A stretch of DNA of 64,000 nt, taken from Sphingobium sp. AS12. GTDB taxonomy: Bacteria; Pseudomonadota; Alphaproteobacteria; Sphingomonadales; Sphingomonadaceae. This document shows positions 25,878 to 36,766 of the stretch, piece after piece (within the stretch, counting starts at the first letter, position 1; each line of letters begins with the position of its first letter). The stretch lies in assembly GCF_019097845.1 (NCBI RefSeq), contig NZ_JAHRGM010000024.1:434001-498000 (forward strand), read 5' to 3'. Under the pieces are notes generated by a model that worked only from the letters and a program-made list of their open reading frames with translations, had not been told where the DNA came from and did not search any database. Position numbers and translations under genes: made by a program.

Positions 25878-26245
25878 TACAGCACCTCAGGGGCTAGGCT
25901 GATGATCTTCATGTGCTTCTTGGCACGCAGTTCACGAACCACGGGGCCAAAGATACGGGTGCCAATCGGCTCCTCGTTCTTGTTGATCAGCACAGCGGCA
26001 TTACCGTCGAAACGGATCACCGAACCATCGGCCCGACGAATGTCCTTGGCGGTACGCACGATGACGGCGCGGTGAACGTCGCCCTTCTTGACCTTGCCGC
26101 GCGGAGCCGCTTCCTTGACGGAGACGACGATGATGTCGCCAACGCCGGCGAAGCGCCGCTTCGACCCGCCCAGCACCTTGATGCACTGGACGCGCTTGGC
26201 GCCGCTGTTGTCCGCGACGTCAAGATTGGATTGCATCTGGATCAT
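25877..26245 (-). CDS. rplN: 50S ribosomal protein L14
   Basis: 122 aa. [59 protein letters not shown] are the L14 signatures. L14 forms intersubunit bridges and is the target of the silencing factor RsfS. The 164-bp gap upstream to rpsQ contains a CCGGAA/TTCCGG hairpin (26273-26287), so it may have its own regulatory leader. Confidence 0.98.
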   Translation of the reverse strand: MIQMQSNLDVADNSGAKRVQCIKVLGGSKRRFAGVGDIIVVSVKEAAPRGKVKKGDVHRAVIVRTAKDIRRADGSVIRFDGNAAVLINKNEEPIGTRIFGPVVRELRAKKHMKIISLAPEVL

Positions 26246-26272
26246 GGATCCGGTTCCTTCTTATTTGGCCTA

Positions 26273-26287
26273 CCGGAAAAATTCCGG
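26273..26287 (-). promoter_or_regulatory. Hairpin in the rpsQ-rplN gap
   Basis: CCGGAA and TTCCGG form a perfect 6-bp stem over AAA/TTT, 28 bp ahead of the rplN start. Further upstream (near 26325-26375) GGCC-rich segments can pair too. This 164-bp gap is the longest within the S10-spc core apart from rpsJ-rplC and rplO-secY. Confidence 0.4.
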
Positions 26288-26409
26288 CGGTTCCGAATTT
26301 CGTGTCTGGACCCTTGGAGTCATACGCGAAGCGCGGGCCTGTAACCCCTTCTGAATGAAAAGGCCAGCCCCGCGTCGCAATTAGACTCAAAGAGTCGGTG
26401 ACCTATCCC

Positions 26410-26673
26410 TCAGGCCGCCGTTTCCGGCGACTTGTGGGTGTCCACGCGCTCGATGACCTTCCAGGTCTTGAGCTTGGAAATCGGGGCGGTTTCCTCAATG
26501 CGGACCGTCTCGCCTTCCTTGTAGACATTGCCCTCGTCATGGGCATGATATTTCTTCGAACGACGAATGATCTTGCCGTAGAGCGCGTGCTTTACCTTGC
26601 GCTCCACGCGAACGACCACCGTCTTGTCGGTCTTGTCGGAAACCACAGTTCCCGTCAGCACGCGCTTGGGCAT
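26410..26673 (-). CDS. rpsQ: 30S ribosomal protein S17
   Basis: 87 aa. [61 protein letters not shown] are clear S17 motifs. S17 is a primary 16S rRNA binder needed early in assembly. Twelve bp from rpmC, in the usual order. Confidence 0.98.
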   Translation of the reverse strand: MPKRVLTGTVVSDKTDKTVVVRVERKVKHALYGKIIRRSKKYHAHDEGNVYKEGETVRIEETAPISKLKTWKVIERVDTHKSPETAA

Positions 26674-26685
26674 CGTGTGGTTCCT

Positions 26686-26889
26686 TTACTTGGCAGCGGA
26701 GCTGTTACGCTCCGTCTGCAGGGTCTTGATCTGCGCGATCGACCGGCGGACTTCCTTGACCCGGCTGGGCTTTTCCAGCTGGTTGGTGGCCGCCTGGAAA
26801 CGCAGGTTGAACTGCTCACGCTTCAGGTTGTTCAGTTCGGTCGACAGCTCGTCGTCCGTCTTGGTCTTGAGATCAGCAACTTTCGCCAT
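26686..26889 (-). CDS. rpmC: 50S ribosomal protein L29
   Basis: 67 aa from ATG at 26889 (MAKVADLKTKTDDEL); the frame stays open upstream within rplP but that is not coding. LNNLKREQFNLRFQAATNQLE and RSIAQIKTLQTER are the L29 helical hairpin. L29 sits at the peptide-exit tunnel where trigger factor and SRP dock. Confidence 0.97.
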   Translation of the reverse strand: MAKVADLKTKTDDELSTELNNLKREQFNLRFQAATNQLEKPSRVKEVRRSIAQIKTLQTERNSSAAK

Positions 26890-26893
26890 GACC

Positions 26894-27325
26894 TTAGCCC
26901 TCCAGATGCGAGGTGTCGCCGAGGCGAGCGACAACCTTCGTCTTGATCGGCAGCTTCATCGCGGCACGCGAGAAAGCCTCGGCTGCGAGCGGGCCGGGAA
27001 CGCCGTCCAGCTCGAACAGAATGCGGCCGGGGGCGACGCGGGCCGCCCAATATTCGACCGAACCCTTGCCCTTGCCCTGACGGACTTCGGCCGGCTTCTT
27101 CGTCACCGGAACGTCGGGGAACACGCGGATCCACAGACGGCCTTGGCGGCGGATATGGCGGGTGATCGCACGGCGGGCCGCTTCGATCTGGCGCGCGGTG
27201 ATCCGTTCCGGCTCCATGGCCTTGAGGCCATAGGCGCCGAAGTTCAGCGCAGTGCCGCCCTTCGCATCGCCCTTGATCCGGCCCTTGAAGGTCTTGCGGA
27301 ACTTCATTTTCTTCGGTTGCAGCAT
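26894..27325 (-). CDS. rplP: 50S ribosomal protein L16
   Basis: 143 aa. [62 protein letters not shown]16 helps place aminoacyl-tRNA in the A site. It is the substrate of the hydroxylase family encoded at 7689-8828 (roxA); the conserved Arg in the GKGKG region is the type of site modified in E. coli. Confidence 0.98.
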   Translation of the reverse strand: MLQPKKMKFRKTFKGRIKGDAKGGTALNFGAYGLKAMEPERITARQIEAARRAITRHIRRQGRLWIRVFPDVPVTKKPAEVRQGKGKGSVEYWAARVAPGRILFELDGVPGPLAAEAFSRAAMKLPIKTKVVARLGDTSHLEG

Positions 27326-27346
27326 GACGCTATACCCTATTCAAAA

Positions 27347-28042
27347 TCAGCGCGCCGGACGCACGCCGGAGGTCTGAGCCTCCAGCATGAGCCGGTCGGT
27401 CGCGAACGGATCATGGCCGAGAATCTCGCCCTTGAAGATCCACACCTTGATCCCGCACACGCCATAGGCGGTATGCGCGGTGGCTTCGGCATAGTCGACG
27501 TTCGCACGCAGCGTGTGCAGCGGAACGCGGCCTTCGCGATACCATTCTACGCGCGCGATTTCCGCGCCGCCCAGACGACCGCCACAGGTGATCTTGATGC
27601 CTTCGGCGCCCAGACGCAGCGCCGACTGAACCGCACGCTTCATCGCCCGGCGGAATGCCACGCGACGCTCCAGCTGGTCGGCAATGCCCTGCGCGACGAG
27701 ACGGCTGTCGACTTCCGGCTTGCGGATTTCGACGATGTTCAGCGACACGTCGGACGAGGTCAGCGCACCCAGCTTCTTGCGAAGCTTCTCAATGTCCGCA
27801 CCCTTCTTGCCGATGATGACACCCGGACGGGCGGCATAGATCGACACGCGGCACAGCTTGGCGGGACGCTCGATCACGACCTTTGAGATCGCGGCCTGCG
27901 GCATATTCTTGAAGATGAACTGGCGGATCTTGAGATCTTCCAGCAGGAGACGACCATAGTCGGCACCTTCGGCGAACCAGCGGCTGTCCCAGGTACGGTT
28001 GATCTGGAGACGCAGACCGATCGGATTGCTCTTGTGACCCAT
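27347..28042 (-). CDS. rpsC: 30S ribosomal protein S3
   Basis: 231 aa from ATG at 28042 ([22 protein letters not shown]). A KH domain ([20 protein letters not shown]) and [20 protein letters not shown] are typical. S3 lines the mRNA entry channel with S4 and S5. Slightly shorter tail than some homologues. Spaced 4 bp from rplV. Confidence 0.98.
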   Translation of the reverse strand: MGHKSNPIGLRLQINRTWDSRWFAEGADYGRLLLEDLKIRQFIFKNMPQAAISKVVIERPAKLCRVSIYAARPGVIIGKKGADIEKLRKKLGALTSSDVSLNIVEIRKPEVDSRLVAQGIADQLERRVAFRRAMKRAVQSALRLGAEGIKITCGGRLGGAEIARVEWYREGRVPLHTLRANVDYAEATAHTAYGVCGIKVWIFKGEILGHDPFATDRLMLEAQTSGVRPAR

Positions 28043-28046
28043 GTGC

Positions 28047-28433
28047 TTACGCCTCCGCTTCTTCGCCAGCTTCACGCACGACGATACGCACGCGGCTGTA
28101 AGGCTTGAGGATCCGGGTCGACTTGCCGCGGCCACGGGCATGGAAGCGCTTGAGCGTGAACGCCTTGCCTACCGATGCTTCCGCGACGACCAGTGCGTCG
28201 ACGTCCAGATTGTGATTGTTTTCGGCGTTGGCGATGGCCGAAGCCAGCACCTTGCGCACGTCGACCGCCATCGCCTTCTTGGAGAAGGCGAGGATGTTCA
28301 GCGCGTCCTCGACCTTGCGGCCGCGGATGAGAGTGGCGACCAGGTTCAGCTTCTGGGCCGAACCACGGATCTGCGTGCCAACGGCCAGCGCTTCATTGTC
28401 GGCGACGCGACGCGGAGCTTTTTCCTTGCTCAT
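28047..28433 (-). CDS. rplV: 50S ribosomal protein L22
   Basis: 128 aa. [45 protein letters not shown], and [24 protein letters not shown]. Its long hairpin reaches into the exit tunnel, where macrolide-resistance changes occur; the loop here looks ordinary. Its start overlaps the rpsS stop by one base. Confidence 0.98.
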   Translation of the reverse strand: MSKEKAPRRVADNEALAVGTQIRGSAQKLNLVATLIRGRKVEDALNILAFSKKAMAVDVRKVLASAIANAENNHNLDVDALVVAEASVGKAFTLKRFHARGRGKSTRILKPYSRVRIVVREAGEEAEA

Positions 28434-28708
28434 TAGCGCTTGCCCTTCTTGTCGGCGGCGTGGCCGGGGAAGAAGCGGGTCGGGGCGAATTCGCCCAGCT
28501 TGTGACCCACCATTTCCTCATTCACGGAGACCGGAACATGCTTGCGGCCGTTATAGACGTTGAACGTCAGACCAACGAACTGCGGCAGGATGGTGGAACG
28601 ACGCGACCAGGTCTTGATCGGCGCACGGCCACCCGCGTCCTGCGCGGCTTCCGCCTTCTTCAGAAGGCTGAGGTCCACGAACGGACCTTTCCAGACGGAA
28701 CGAGCCAT
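28433..28708 (-). CDS. rpsS: 30S ribosomal protein S19
   Basis: 91 aa. [60 protein letters not shown]19 forms the head of the 30S with S13. In the standard place between rplB and rplV. Confidence 0.98.
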   Translation of the reverse strand: MARSVWKGPFVDLSLLKKAEAAQDAGGRAPIKTWSRRSTILPQFVGLTFNVYNGRKHVPVSVNEEMVGHKLGEFAPTRFFPGHAADKKGKR

Positions 28709-28713
28709 CTCGC

Positions 28714-29550
28714 TTACCTCTTCTTCTTCGCGTGGCGGCTACGGATAATCATCTTATCCGTCGCCTTGTTGTGGCGGGTGCGGGCACCCTTGGTCGGCTT
28801 GCCCCAGGGCGTGACCGGATGACGGCCGCCAGAGGTCCGGCCTTCACCACCACCATGCGGGTGATCGACCGGGTTCTTGGCAACACCGCGGGTCAGAGGA
28901 CGAATGCCCTTCCAACGGTTGCGGCCTGCCTTGGCGAGGTTGGTATTGCCATTGTCCGGGTTGCTGACGGCACCGATGGTACCCATGCAGTCGGAACGAA
29001 TGTAGCGCTGTTCACCCGACGACAGGCGAACCATGACCATGCCGCGGTCACGACCGACGAGCTGGGCGTAGGTGCCTGCCGAACGGCAGAGCTGACCGCC
29101 CTTGCCTGGCTTCATTTCGATGTTGTGGATGATCGTGCCAACCGGCATCTGACCCAGTTCCATCGCGTTGCCCGGCTTCACGTCGGTCTTTTTCGCCGCG
29201 ATGACCTTATCACCGGGCGCCAGACGCTGCGGCGCCAGGATATAGGCCTGGGTGCCGTCGGGATAGTTGACCAGCGCGATGAAGGCGGTGCGGTTGGGGT
29301 CATATTCCAGACGCTCGACCGTACCTTCGACATCCCACAAGCGGCGCTTGAAATCGATGATACGATAGCGCTGCTTGTGACCGCCGCCGATACCGCGCGA
29401 GGTCACATGACCCTTGTTGTTGCGGCCACCGGTCTTGCGCTTGCCTTCGGTCAGCGCCTTGACGGGCTTCCCTTTGTGCAGGCTCGACTTGTCGACCAGG
29501 ATCAGGCCGCGCTGGGCGGGGCTGGTCGGGTTATAGTGCTTGAGTGCCAT
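28714..29550 (-). CDS. rplB: 50S ribosomal protein L2
   Basis: 278 aa. [31 protein letters not shown], and [20 protein letters not shown] near the end, including the conserved His of the peptidyl-transferase-adjacent loop. L2 is a primary 23S binder needed for subunit association. Ten bp downstream of rplW. Confidence 0.99.
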   Translation of the reverse strand: MALKHYNPTSPAQRGLILVDKSSLHKGKPVKALTEGKRKTGGRNNKGHVTSRGIGGGHKQRYRIIDFKRRLWDVEGTVERLEYDPNRTAFIALVNYPDGTQAYILAPQRLAPGDKVIAAKKTDVKPGNAMELGQMPVGTIIHNIEMKPGKGGQLCRSAGTYAQLVGRDRGMVMVRLSSGEQRYIRSDCMGTIGAVSNPDNGNTNLAKAGRNRWKGIRPLTRGVAKNPVDHPHGGGEGRTSGGRHPVTPWGKPTKGARTRHNKATDKMIIRSRHAKKKR

Positions 29551-29560
29551 GGTCCGCGCC

Positions 29561-29875
29561 TCAGATACCGGTGGTGACGTCGATGGACTGGCCTTCGGCC
29601 AGCGTCACGATCGCCTTCTTGACGTCCGAACGCTTGTAGGGCTTGCCCTTCCAGCGCTTGGTCTTGCCCTTCTGCACCAGCGTGTTGACCGCTTTGACGG
29701 TCACGCCGAACAGTGCTTCGACAGCGGCCTTGATTTCCGGCTTGGTCGCGGTGTTGGCGACCTTGAAAACCACGGCGTTGTTTTCGCTCAGGAGCGTCGA
29801 CTTCTCGGTGATGTGCGGCGCGACGACGACGTCATAATGACGGTTGTCGACGGTTCCGGCTTGCTTTTTAGCCAT
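29561..29875 (-). CDS. rplW: 50S ribosomal protein L23
   Basis: 104 aa. [61 protein letters not shown]23 is the main docking site for trigger factor, SRP and SecYEG at the tunnel exit. Its start overlaps the end of rplD by 8 bp. Confidence 0.98.
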   Translation of the reverse strand: MAKKQAGTVDNRHYDVVVAPHITEKSTLLSENNAVVFKVANTATKPEIKAAVEALFGVTVKAVNTLVQKGKTKRWKGKPYKRSDVKKAIVTLAEGQSIDVTTGI

Positions 29876-30491
29876 TGAAACGGGCCTCCAGCTTTTCGAC
29901 CGCAGCGCGCGTAAGCACCAGCGAGTCGGCTTTCAATATGTCGTAGACATTGGCGCCGACGGCAGGAAGCAAGTCCACGCCGATGATGTTGGCCGATGCC
30001 TTGGCAAAGCTGATGTTCACAGCGTCACCGTCGATGAACAGCACCTTGGTGAGGTTCAGCTTGGCAAGGCTGGCGACCAGCGCCTTGGTCTTGCCTTCGG
30101 CAACATCCAGGCTGTCGATGATCGTCAGCGTTCCGGCCTTGACCTTCGACGACAGCGCCATCTTCAGGCCCAGCGCGCGAACCTTCTTGTTCAGCGAAGG
30201 GTTGAAGTCACGGACGCGGGCACCGTGGGCCTTACCACCGCCGATGAACACCGGCGCGCGGCGATCGCCGTGACGGGCGGTGCCGCCGCCCTTCTGGCGG
30301 CCAAACTTCTTGCCGGTGCGGGCAACATCGCTACGCTCACGGGTGCCGCGAGCGGTGCCGCGACGCTTTTCGAGCTGCCAGGTGACGACGCGATGAAGGA
30401 TGTCGGCGCGGGGCTCAATACCGAAAACGGCATCGTTCAGCTCCAGATCGCCAGCTTCTGCTGCGTCGAGGGTCTGTACCTTGACCTTCAT
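29868..30491 (-). CDS. rplD: 50S ribosomal protein L4
   Basis: 207 aa. [30 protein letters not shown] marks the tunnel loop. L4 also represses the S10 operon in E. coli by binding its leader; a structured gap does exist here ahead of rplC, but its relation to L4 is untested. Three bp from rplC. Confidence 0.98.
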   Translation of the reverse strand: MKVKVQTLDAAEAGDLELNDAVFGIEPRADILHRVVTWQLEKRRGTARGTRERSDVARTGKKFGRQKGGGTARHGDRRAPVFIGGGKAHGARVRDFNPSLNKKVRALGLKMALSSKVKAGTLTIIDSLDVAEGKTKALVASLAKLNLTKVLFIDGDAVNISFAKASANIIGVDLLPAVGANVYDILKADSLVLTRAAVEKLEARFNG

Positions 30492-30494
30492 GGT

Positions 30495-31247
30495 TTAGCC
30501 CTCCTGGCCTTCGGTGACGTCGGTCGCCACGGCTTCTTCAGCCGGGGTGTTCGCAGCGTCATTGCTGTTGTCAGCCTTTTTCAGGCTAGCGGGATAGGGT
30601 GCATCCGCCGGACGAGCAACCTTGACCGCGTCCTTGACGGTGAGCCAGGTGCCCTTGGCGCCTGGAACGCTGCCCTTGACGAAAATCAGGCCACGCTCGA
30701 CGTCGGTGCGCACGATTTCCAGATTCTGCTGGGTGCGTTCACGATCGCCCATGTGACCGGCCATCTTCTTGTTCTTGAAGACGCGCCCCGGATCCTGGCG
30801 GTTACCCGTCGAACCATGGGCACGATGGCTGATCGACACGCCGTGGGTGGCGCGCATACCGCCGAAGCCCCAACGCTTCATAGCGCCGGCAAAGCCCTTA
30901 CCCTGGGTGTGACCCGCCACGTCGACCAGCTGGCCGGCGATGAAATGGTCAGCGGCGATTTCTGCGCCGACATCGAGGAGCGCATCCTCGGCGACACGGA
31001 ATTCGACCAGACGTGCCTTAGGCTCCACTTCCGCCTTGGCGAAGTGACCGCGCTGCGGCTTGGCGACATTCTTAACTTTCGCGGTGCCGGCACCCAGCTG
31101 CACGGCTACATAGCCGTCGCTGTCCACATCCTTCCGAGCCACGACCTGGTTGCCTTCAAGGGCCAGAACCGTAACCGGAACGTGACGCCCGTCCTCTTGG
31201 AACAGGCGGGTCATCCCGACTTTCTTCGCGATCACGCCAGTGCGCAT
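30495..31247 (-). CDS. rplC: 50S ribosomal protein L3
   Basis: 250 aa from ATG at 31247 ([20 protein letters not shown]), preceded by GGGAG; a longer frame upstream was rejected. [20 protein letters not shown] and [27 protein letters not shown] are diagnostic, and reach toward the peptidyl-transferase centre. The C-terminus has a disordered acid/Ala tail (about 30 residues, ...[14 protein letters not shown]) absent in E. coli. A 292-bp structured gap separates it from rpsJ. Confidence 0.98.
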   Translation of the reverse strand: MRTGVIAKKVGMTRLFQEDGRHVPVTVLALEGNQVVARKDVDSDGYVAVQLGAGTAKVKNVAKPQRGHFAKAEVEPKARLVEFRVAEDALLDVGAEIAADHFIAGQLVDVAGHTQGKGFAGAMKRWGFGGMRATHGVSISHRAHGSTGNRQDPGRVFKNKKMAGHMGDRERTQQNLEIVRTDVERGLIFVKGSVPGAKGTWLTVKDAVKVARPADAPYPASLKKADNSNDAANTPAEEAVATDVTEGQEG

Positions 31248-31539
31248 GATCCATACTCCCAATAGAGGCCCGCCCAAGTCTCAAAAACGACTCCAGCGGG
31301 CGTATCCAACGAAAAAACCGCTCAGGATTTCTCCTTCGCGGCCAACCCTTTGCTTGTAGATCACCCCGTCTGGGTTGGATGCCACCCCCTATTCGGGAAC
31401 AGCGACGGGGGACCAGGGCCACGGCATGAGCCGCGCGGTATCCCTTGTGTCGTTTGAGCTTCCACCCTTCCCCAAAAGAAAGAGGGGGCGGAATGCCCGA
31501 TACCCTGCTCACCTTTCGGTCAGCAGGGACTTGCTGGCT
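31248..31539 (-). promoter_or_regulatory. Structured 292-bp rpsJ-rplC gap, candidate leader of rplC operon
   Basis: No gene seen. Reading the reverse strand: just after the rpsJ stop, CCCTGCT/AGCAGGG closes a stem with ACC/GGT and a GAAA tetraloop (31503-31528). An overlapping CAGCA/TGCTG pairing (31521-31536) would exclude it. Close to the rplC start, GCCCGC/GCGGGC with inner AGTC/GACT (31268-31301) lies just ahead of the ribosome site. The pattern resembles ribosomal-protein leader RNAs; ligand unknown. Confidence 0.55.
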
Positions 31540-31848
31540 TTAGGCCAGCTTGATCTCGACGTTCACGCCGGCAGCCAGGTCCAGCTTCATCAGCGCGTCG
31601 ACCGTCTGCGGCGTCGGCTGCACAATGTCAAGCATACGCTTGTAAGTGCGGACTTCGAACTGTTCGCGCGACTTCTTGTCGACGTGAGGGCCACGGTTGA
31701 CCGTGAACTTTTCGATGCGCGTCGGCAAAGGAATGGGGCCGCGAATGAGGGCGCCGGTGCGGCGGGCGGTGTCGGCGATGTCGCCGGTCGCCTGATCGAG
31801 CACGCGATGATCGAACGCCTTGAGGCGAATGCGGATGTTGCTGTCCAT
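31540..31848 (-). CDS. rpsJ: 30S ribosomal protein S10
   Basis: 102 aa. [50 protein letters not shown] and [23 protein letters not shown]10 is also NusE, part of the antitermination complex with NusB. Separated from tuf by a terminator-like hairpin and from rplC by the structured gap, so it may be expressed with some independence. Confidence 0.99.
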   Translation of the reverse strand: MDSNIRIRLKAFDHRVLDQATGDIADTARRTGALIRGPIPLPTRIEKFTVNRGPHVDKKSREQFEVRTYKRMLDIVQPTPQTVDALMKLDLAAGVNVEIKLA

Positions 31849-31937
31849 GTCCTACTACCGATGCGAAAGAGCCAAAAAACAAACCGCCCCGTTTAGACCC
31901 TCTAGCGCAAAGCCGGCGAGGATCGGTCCGAGGCGGT

Positions 31938-31977
31938 TAAAATCCGAGCCGCGCGAATCAGGTGACCCGCGCGGCTC
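31938..31977 (-). terminator. Terminator-like hairpin between tuf and rpsJ
   Basis: GAGCCGCGCG and CGCGCGGCTC form a perfect 10-bp stem with a 12-nt loop, then GGATTTTAACC on the reverse strand. It lies 11 bp after the tuf stop and 90 bp before rpsJ, so it divides the str and S10 parts of the cluster. Confidence 0.75.
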
Positions 31978-31987
31978 GCTGCCTATA

Positions 31988-33178
31988 TTACTTGGTGACT
32001 GCCGAAACAACCCCCGAACCGACGGTGCGGCCGCCTTCGCGGATCGAGAAGCGCAGGCCCTGCTCCATCGCGATCGGTGCGATGAGCTTGACGCCGAGCT
32101 TCACGTTGTCGCCGGGCATGACCATCTCGGTACCTTCAGGCAGCACGACTTCGCCGGTCACGTCGGTGGTGCGGAAGTAGAACTGCGGACGGTAGTTGGC
32201 GAAGAACGGCGTGTGACGGCCACCCTCTTCCTTCGACAGAACATAAACTTCCGATTCGAACTCGGTGTGCGGCTTGATCGAGCCGGGCTTGCAGAGAACC
32301 TGGCCACGCTCGACGTCTTCACGGCCAACGCCACGAACCAGCGCGCCGATATTGTCGCCAGCTTCACCCTGATCGAGCAGCTTGCGGAACATTTCAACGC
32401 CGGTGACGACGGTCTTGCGGGTGTCCTTGAGGCCGACGATCTCGACTTCTTCACCAACCTTGACGATGCCGGTTTCGACGCGGCCGGTCACAACCGTACC
32501 ACGACCCGAGATCGAGAACACGTCTTCGATCGGCATCAGGAAGGGCTTGTCGACCGGACGGTCGGGCTGCGGGATCCAGCTGTCGACCGACTGCATCAGC
32601 TTCAGAACGGCGTCATGGCCGATTTCGTTGTTGGTGCCGTTAAGGGCGCAAACAGCCGAACCCGGAATGATGGGGATGTTGTCGCCGTCAAAGTCATAGG
32701 ACGACAGCAGCTCGCGGATTTCCAGCTCGACCAGTTCCAGAATTTCTGGATCGTCGACCAGGTCAACCTTGTTCATGAACACGACCATCTGCGGCACGCC
32801 GACCTGACGGGCGAGCAGGATGTGCTCGCGGGTCTGCGGCATCGGGCCGTCGGTGGCGGACACGACCAGGATCGCGCCGTCCATCTGGGCGGCACCGGTG
32901 ATCATGTTCTTCACATAGTCAGCGTGACCTGGGCAATCGACGTGCGCATAGTGGCGCTGCTCGGTTTCATATTCGACGTGGGCAGTCGAAATGGTGATGC
33001 CGCGCTCACGCTCTTCAGGCGCCTTGTCGATATTGTCATACGACGTGAAGGTCGCGCCGCCGGTTTCGGCCAGCACCTTCGTGATCGCTGCGGTCAGCGA
33101 GGTCTTGCCATGGTCGACGTGACCGATGGTGCCGATGTTGCAATGCGGCTTCGTCCGCTCAAACTTAGCTTTCGCCAT
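31988..33178 (-). CDS. tuf: Elongation factor Tu
   Basis: 396 aa. [35 protein letters not shown] and the C-terminal [16 protein letters not shown]-Tu brings aminoacyl-tRNA to the ribosome. Full length with intact GTPase motifs. Hairpins lie in both flanking gaps. Whether a second tuf exists elsewhere cannot be told. Confidence 0.99.
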   Translation of the reverse strand: MAKAKFERTKPHCNIGTIGHVDHGKTSLTAAITKVLAETGGATFTSYDNIDKAPEERERGITISTAHVEYETEQRHYAHVDCPGHADYVKNMITGAAQMDGAILVVSATDGPMPQTREHILLARQVGVPQMVVFMNKVDLVDDPEILELVELEIRELLSSYDFDGDNIPIIPGSAVCALNGTNNEIGHDAVLKLMQSVDSWIPQPDRPVDKPFLMPIEDVFSISGRGTVVTGRVETGIVKVGEEVEIVGLKDTRKTVVTGVEMFRKLLDQGEAGDNIGALVRGVGREDVERGQVLCKPGSIKPHTEFESEVYVLSKEEGGRHTPFFANYRPQFYFRTTDVTGEVVLPEGTEMVMPGDNVKLGVKLIAPIAMEQGLRFSIREGGRTVGSGVVSAVTK

Positions 33179-33277
33179 TTTATCCTACCTTCTAATCAAA
33201 TCCGATGGGTTTGACCGCTCGGCCGCGCCTTGCGAAGGCGCGTCCATAGCAGCAAATTCGCATAATGAAAGCCCTAA

Positions 33278-33299
33278 CCGCCCCGTTCGCACGGGGCGG
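33278..33299 (-). terminator. Hairpin between fusA and tuf
   Basis: CCGCCCCGT and ACGGGGCGG form a perfect 9-bp stem over TCGC/GCGA, 10 bp after the fusA stop, followed on the reverse strand by TTAGGGCTTTC. The T-run is short, so it may be an mRNA-stability or processing hairpin rather than a full stop. Confidence 0.6.
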
Positions 33300-33309
33300 A
33301 TCAGGATTT

Positions 33310-35382
<2,073 letters not shown>

Positions 35383-35542
35383 GATGCTTCTCCGTTGCCG
35401 GCGCACCGGCGGTTGGGGATTCGTGTTCTTGCGTGGCCCCTAAACCAATCCGTCCGCCATGGGTAGGCCCACGACGAACGGATGGATTTTTAAGAGCGAT
35501 AAACGGGGCAACTGTCGATCGACCGCCGCCCCGCCAATCTTT

Positions 35543-36013
35543 TTACCAGCGATAGTGCGAGAAGGCGCGGTTCGCTTCCGCCATGCGGTGCGTGTCTTCG
35601 CGCTTCTTGACCGCATTACCACGGTTGTTGGCTGCATCCATCAACTCACCCGACAGGCGGGCGGCCATGGTGGTCTCGCTGCGGTTGCGCGCAGCGGTGA
35701 TCAGCCAGCGGATGGCCAAAGCCTGCGAACGCTCAGGACGCACTTCGACGGGAACCTGATAGGTCGCACCGCCAACGCGGCGGCTGCGGACTTCGATGCC
35801 CGGCTTGATGTTGTTGAGCGCGTCATGGAACATGCCGATCGGATCCTTCTTGGCGCGAGCCTCGACGGTTTCCAGGGCGCCATAAACGATCGATTCAGCA
35901 ACGGCTTTCTTGCCGTCCTGCATGATGGAGTTCATGAACTTCGACAGAACCTGATCGCCATATTTGGGATCGGGCAGGATGATGCGCTTTTCGGGGCGAC
36001 GACGACGTGACAT
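35543..36013 (-). CDS. rpsG: 30S ribosomal protein S7
   Basis: 156 aa. [69 protein letters not shown]7 starts assembly of the 30S head and binds mRNA near the exit; in E. coli it represses the str operon. 14 bp from rpsL. Confidence 0.99.
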   Translation of the reverse strand: MSRRRRPEKRIILPDPKYGDQVLSKFMNSIMQDGKKAVAESIVYGALETVEARAKKDPIGMFHDALNNIKPGIEVRSRRVGGATYQVPVEVRPERSQALAIRWLITAARNRSETTMAARLSGELMDAANNRGNAVKKREDTHRMAEANRAFSHYRW

Positions 36014-36027
36014 AGTTTGTTCTCCCC

Positions 36028-36399
36028 TTACTTAGGACGCTTGGCGCCGTATTTCGAACGGCTCTGCTTGCGATCCTTGACGCCCTGGGTATCCAGAACG
36101 CCGCGAAGAACGTGGTAACGCACGCCCGGAAGATCTCGCACACGACCGCCACGGATCAGCACGACGCTATGTTCCTGCAGGTTGTGGCCTTCACCAGGAA
36201 TATAGGTGATGACTTCGCGCTGGTTGACCAAGCGAACCTTGGCCACCTTGCGGAGCGCCGAGTTCGGCTTTTTCGGGGTCGTGGTATAGACGCGGGTGCA
36301 AACGCCTCGCTTTTGCGGGTTCGCATCCATGGCAGGGACCTTCGACTTGGCCTTCTGCGGTTCGCGGCCCTTGCGGACCAGCTGGTTGATTGTTGGCAT
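36028..36399 (-). CDS. rpsL: 30S ribosomal protein S12, with Arg at position 88
   Basis: 123 aa from ATG at 36399 ([20 protein letters not shown]). It aligns without gaps to E. coli S12 from residue 30 to 100. Lys43 of [11 protein letters not shown] is kept, but residue 88 is Arg ([13 protein letters not shown], codon CGA at 36136-36138), where E. coli has Lys. Lys88Arg is a well-known streptomycin-resistance substitution, so natural resistance is predicted. S12 checks codon-anticodon fit in the A site. First gene of the str operon. Confidence 0.98.
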   Translation of the reverse strand: MPTINQLVRKGREPQKAKSKVPAMDANPQKRGVCTRVYTTTPKKPNSALRKVAKVRLVNQREVITYIPGEGHNLQEHSVVLIRGGRVRDLPGVRYHVLRGVLDTQGVKDRKQSRSKYGAKRPK

Positions 36400-36766
36400 G
36401 AAGCCCTTCACCTTTTTCAGTTACTTTACCGCAGTGCCGCTCGCGTTCCTTGCAGCAGGGAAGCATGTGACTTCCAAACAGCAAAGGCCCCGGCGGGTGC
36501 AATACCCCCCTGGAGCCGCAAGAGCATCCGGTAATGTTCAGCTCTGTATTGCCCGCGTGGGATGATGCGAGGAGACGAGTCTCTACGCGGCAGACCGCTG
36601 GGCAGGCGGGCCTATAGCGATGCCGGGGCAAAGGGTCAAGCCAATCGCCGACAGGCTGGCCATGCCGCTGACCGGGCGGGGCCGATGGAGGCTGGTTAGG
36701 GAATTACTAACCCTGCCTGCCCTATTTTGCGCCTGGCACCGACGGGGTGCGTCAACTGGACAGGGC
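36400..36766. other. 367-bp divergent control region between rpsL and the GGDEF-EAL gene
   Basis: Must hold promoters for the str operon (leftward) and the cyclic-di-GMP gene (rightward). The hairpin at 36476-36517 is the only clear element. I could not pick out confident -35/-10 boxes by eye. Confidence 0.5.
36476..36517 (-). promoter_or_regulatory. Terminator-like hairpin in the rpsL leader
   Basis: On the reverse strand GGCTCC pairs with GGGGCC, GG with CC and GGGT with ACCC round ATTGC, followed by TTTGCTGTTT; it ends about 77 bp before the rpsL start. No gene lies upstream on that strand for about 8 kb, so it is more likely an attenuator in the str-operon leader than the end of another gene. 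Confidence 0.6.

Noticed and set aside
26597-27886. 429-aa open frame opposite rpmC-rplP-rpsC
   Set aside because: Spans several ribosomal genes on the other strand; composition (His/Arg/Gln-rich) typical of an antisense artefact.
36620-36766. Start of the GGDEF-EAL protein at ATG 36620
   Set aside because: The 49 extra residues resemble promoter DNA translated by chance; the GTG at 36767 begins a more protein-like sequence, though this is not certain.
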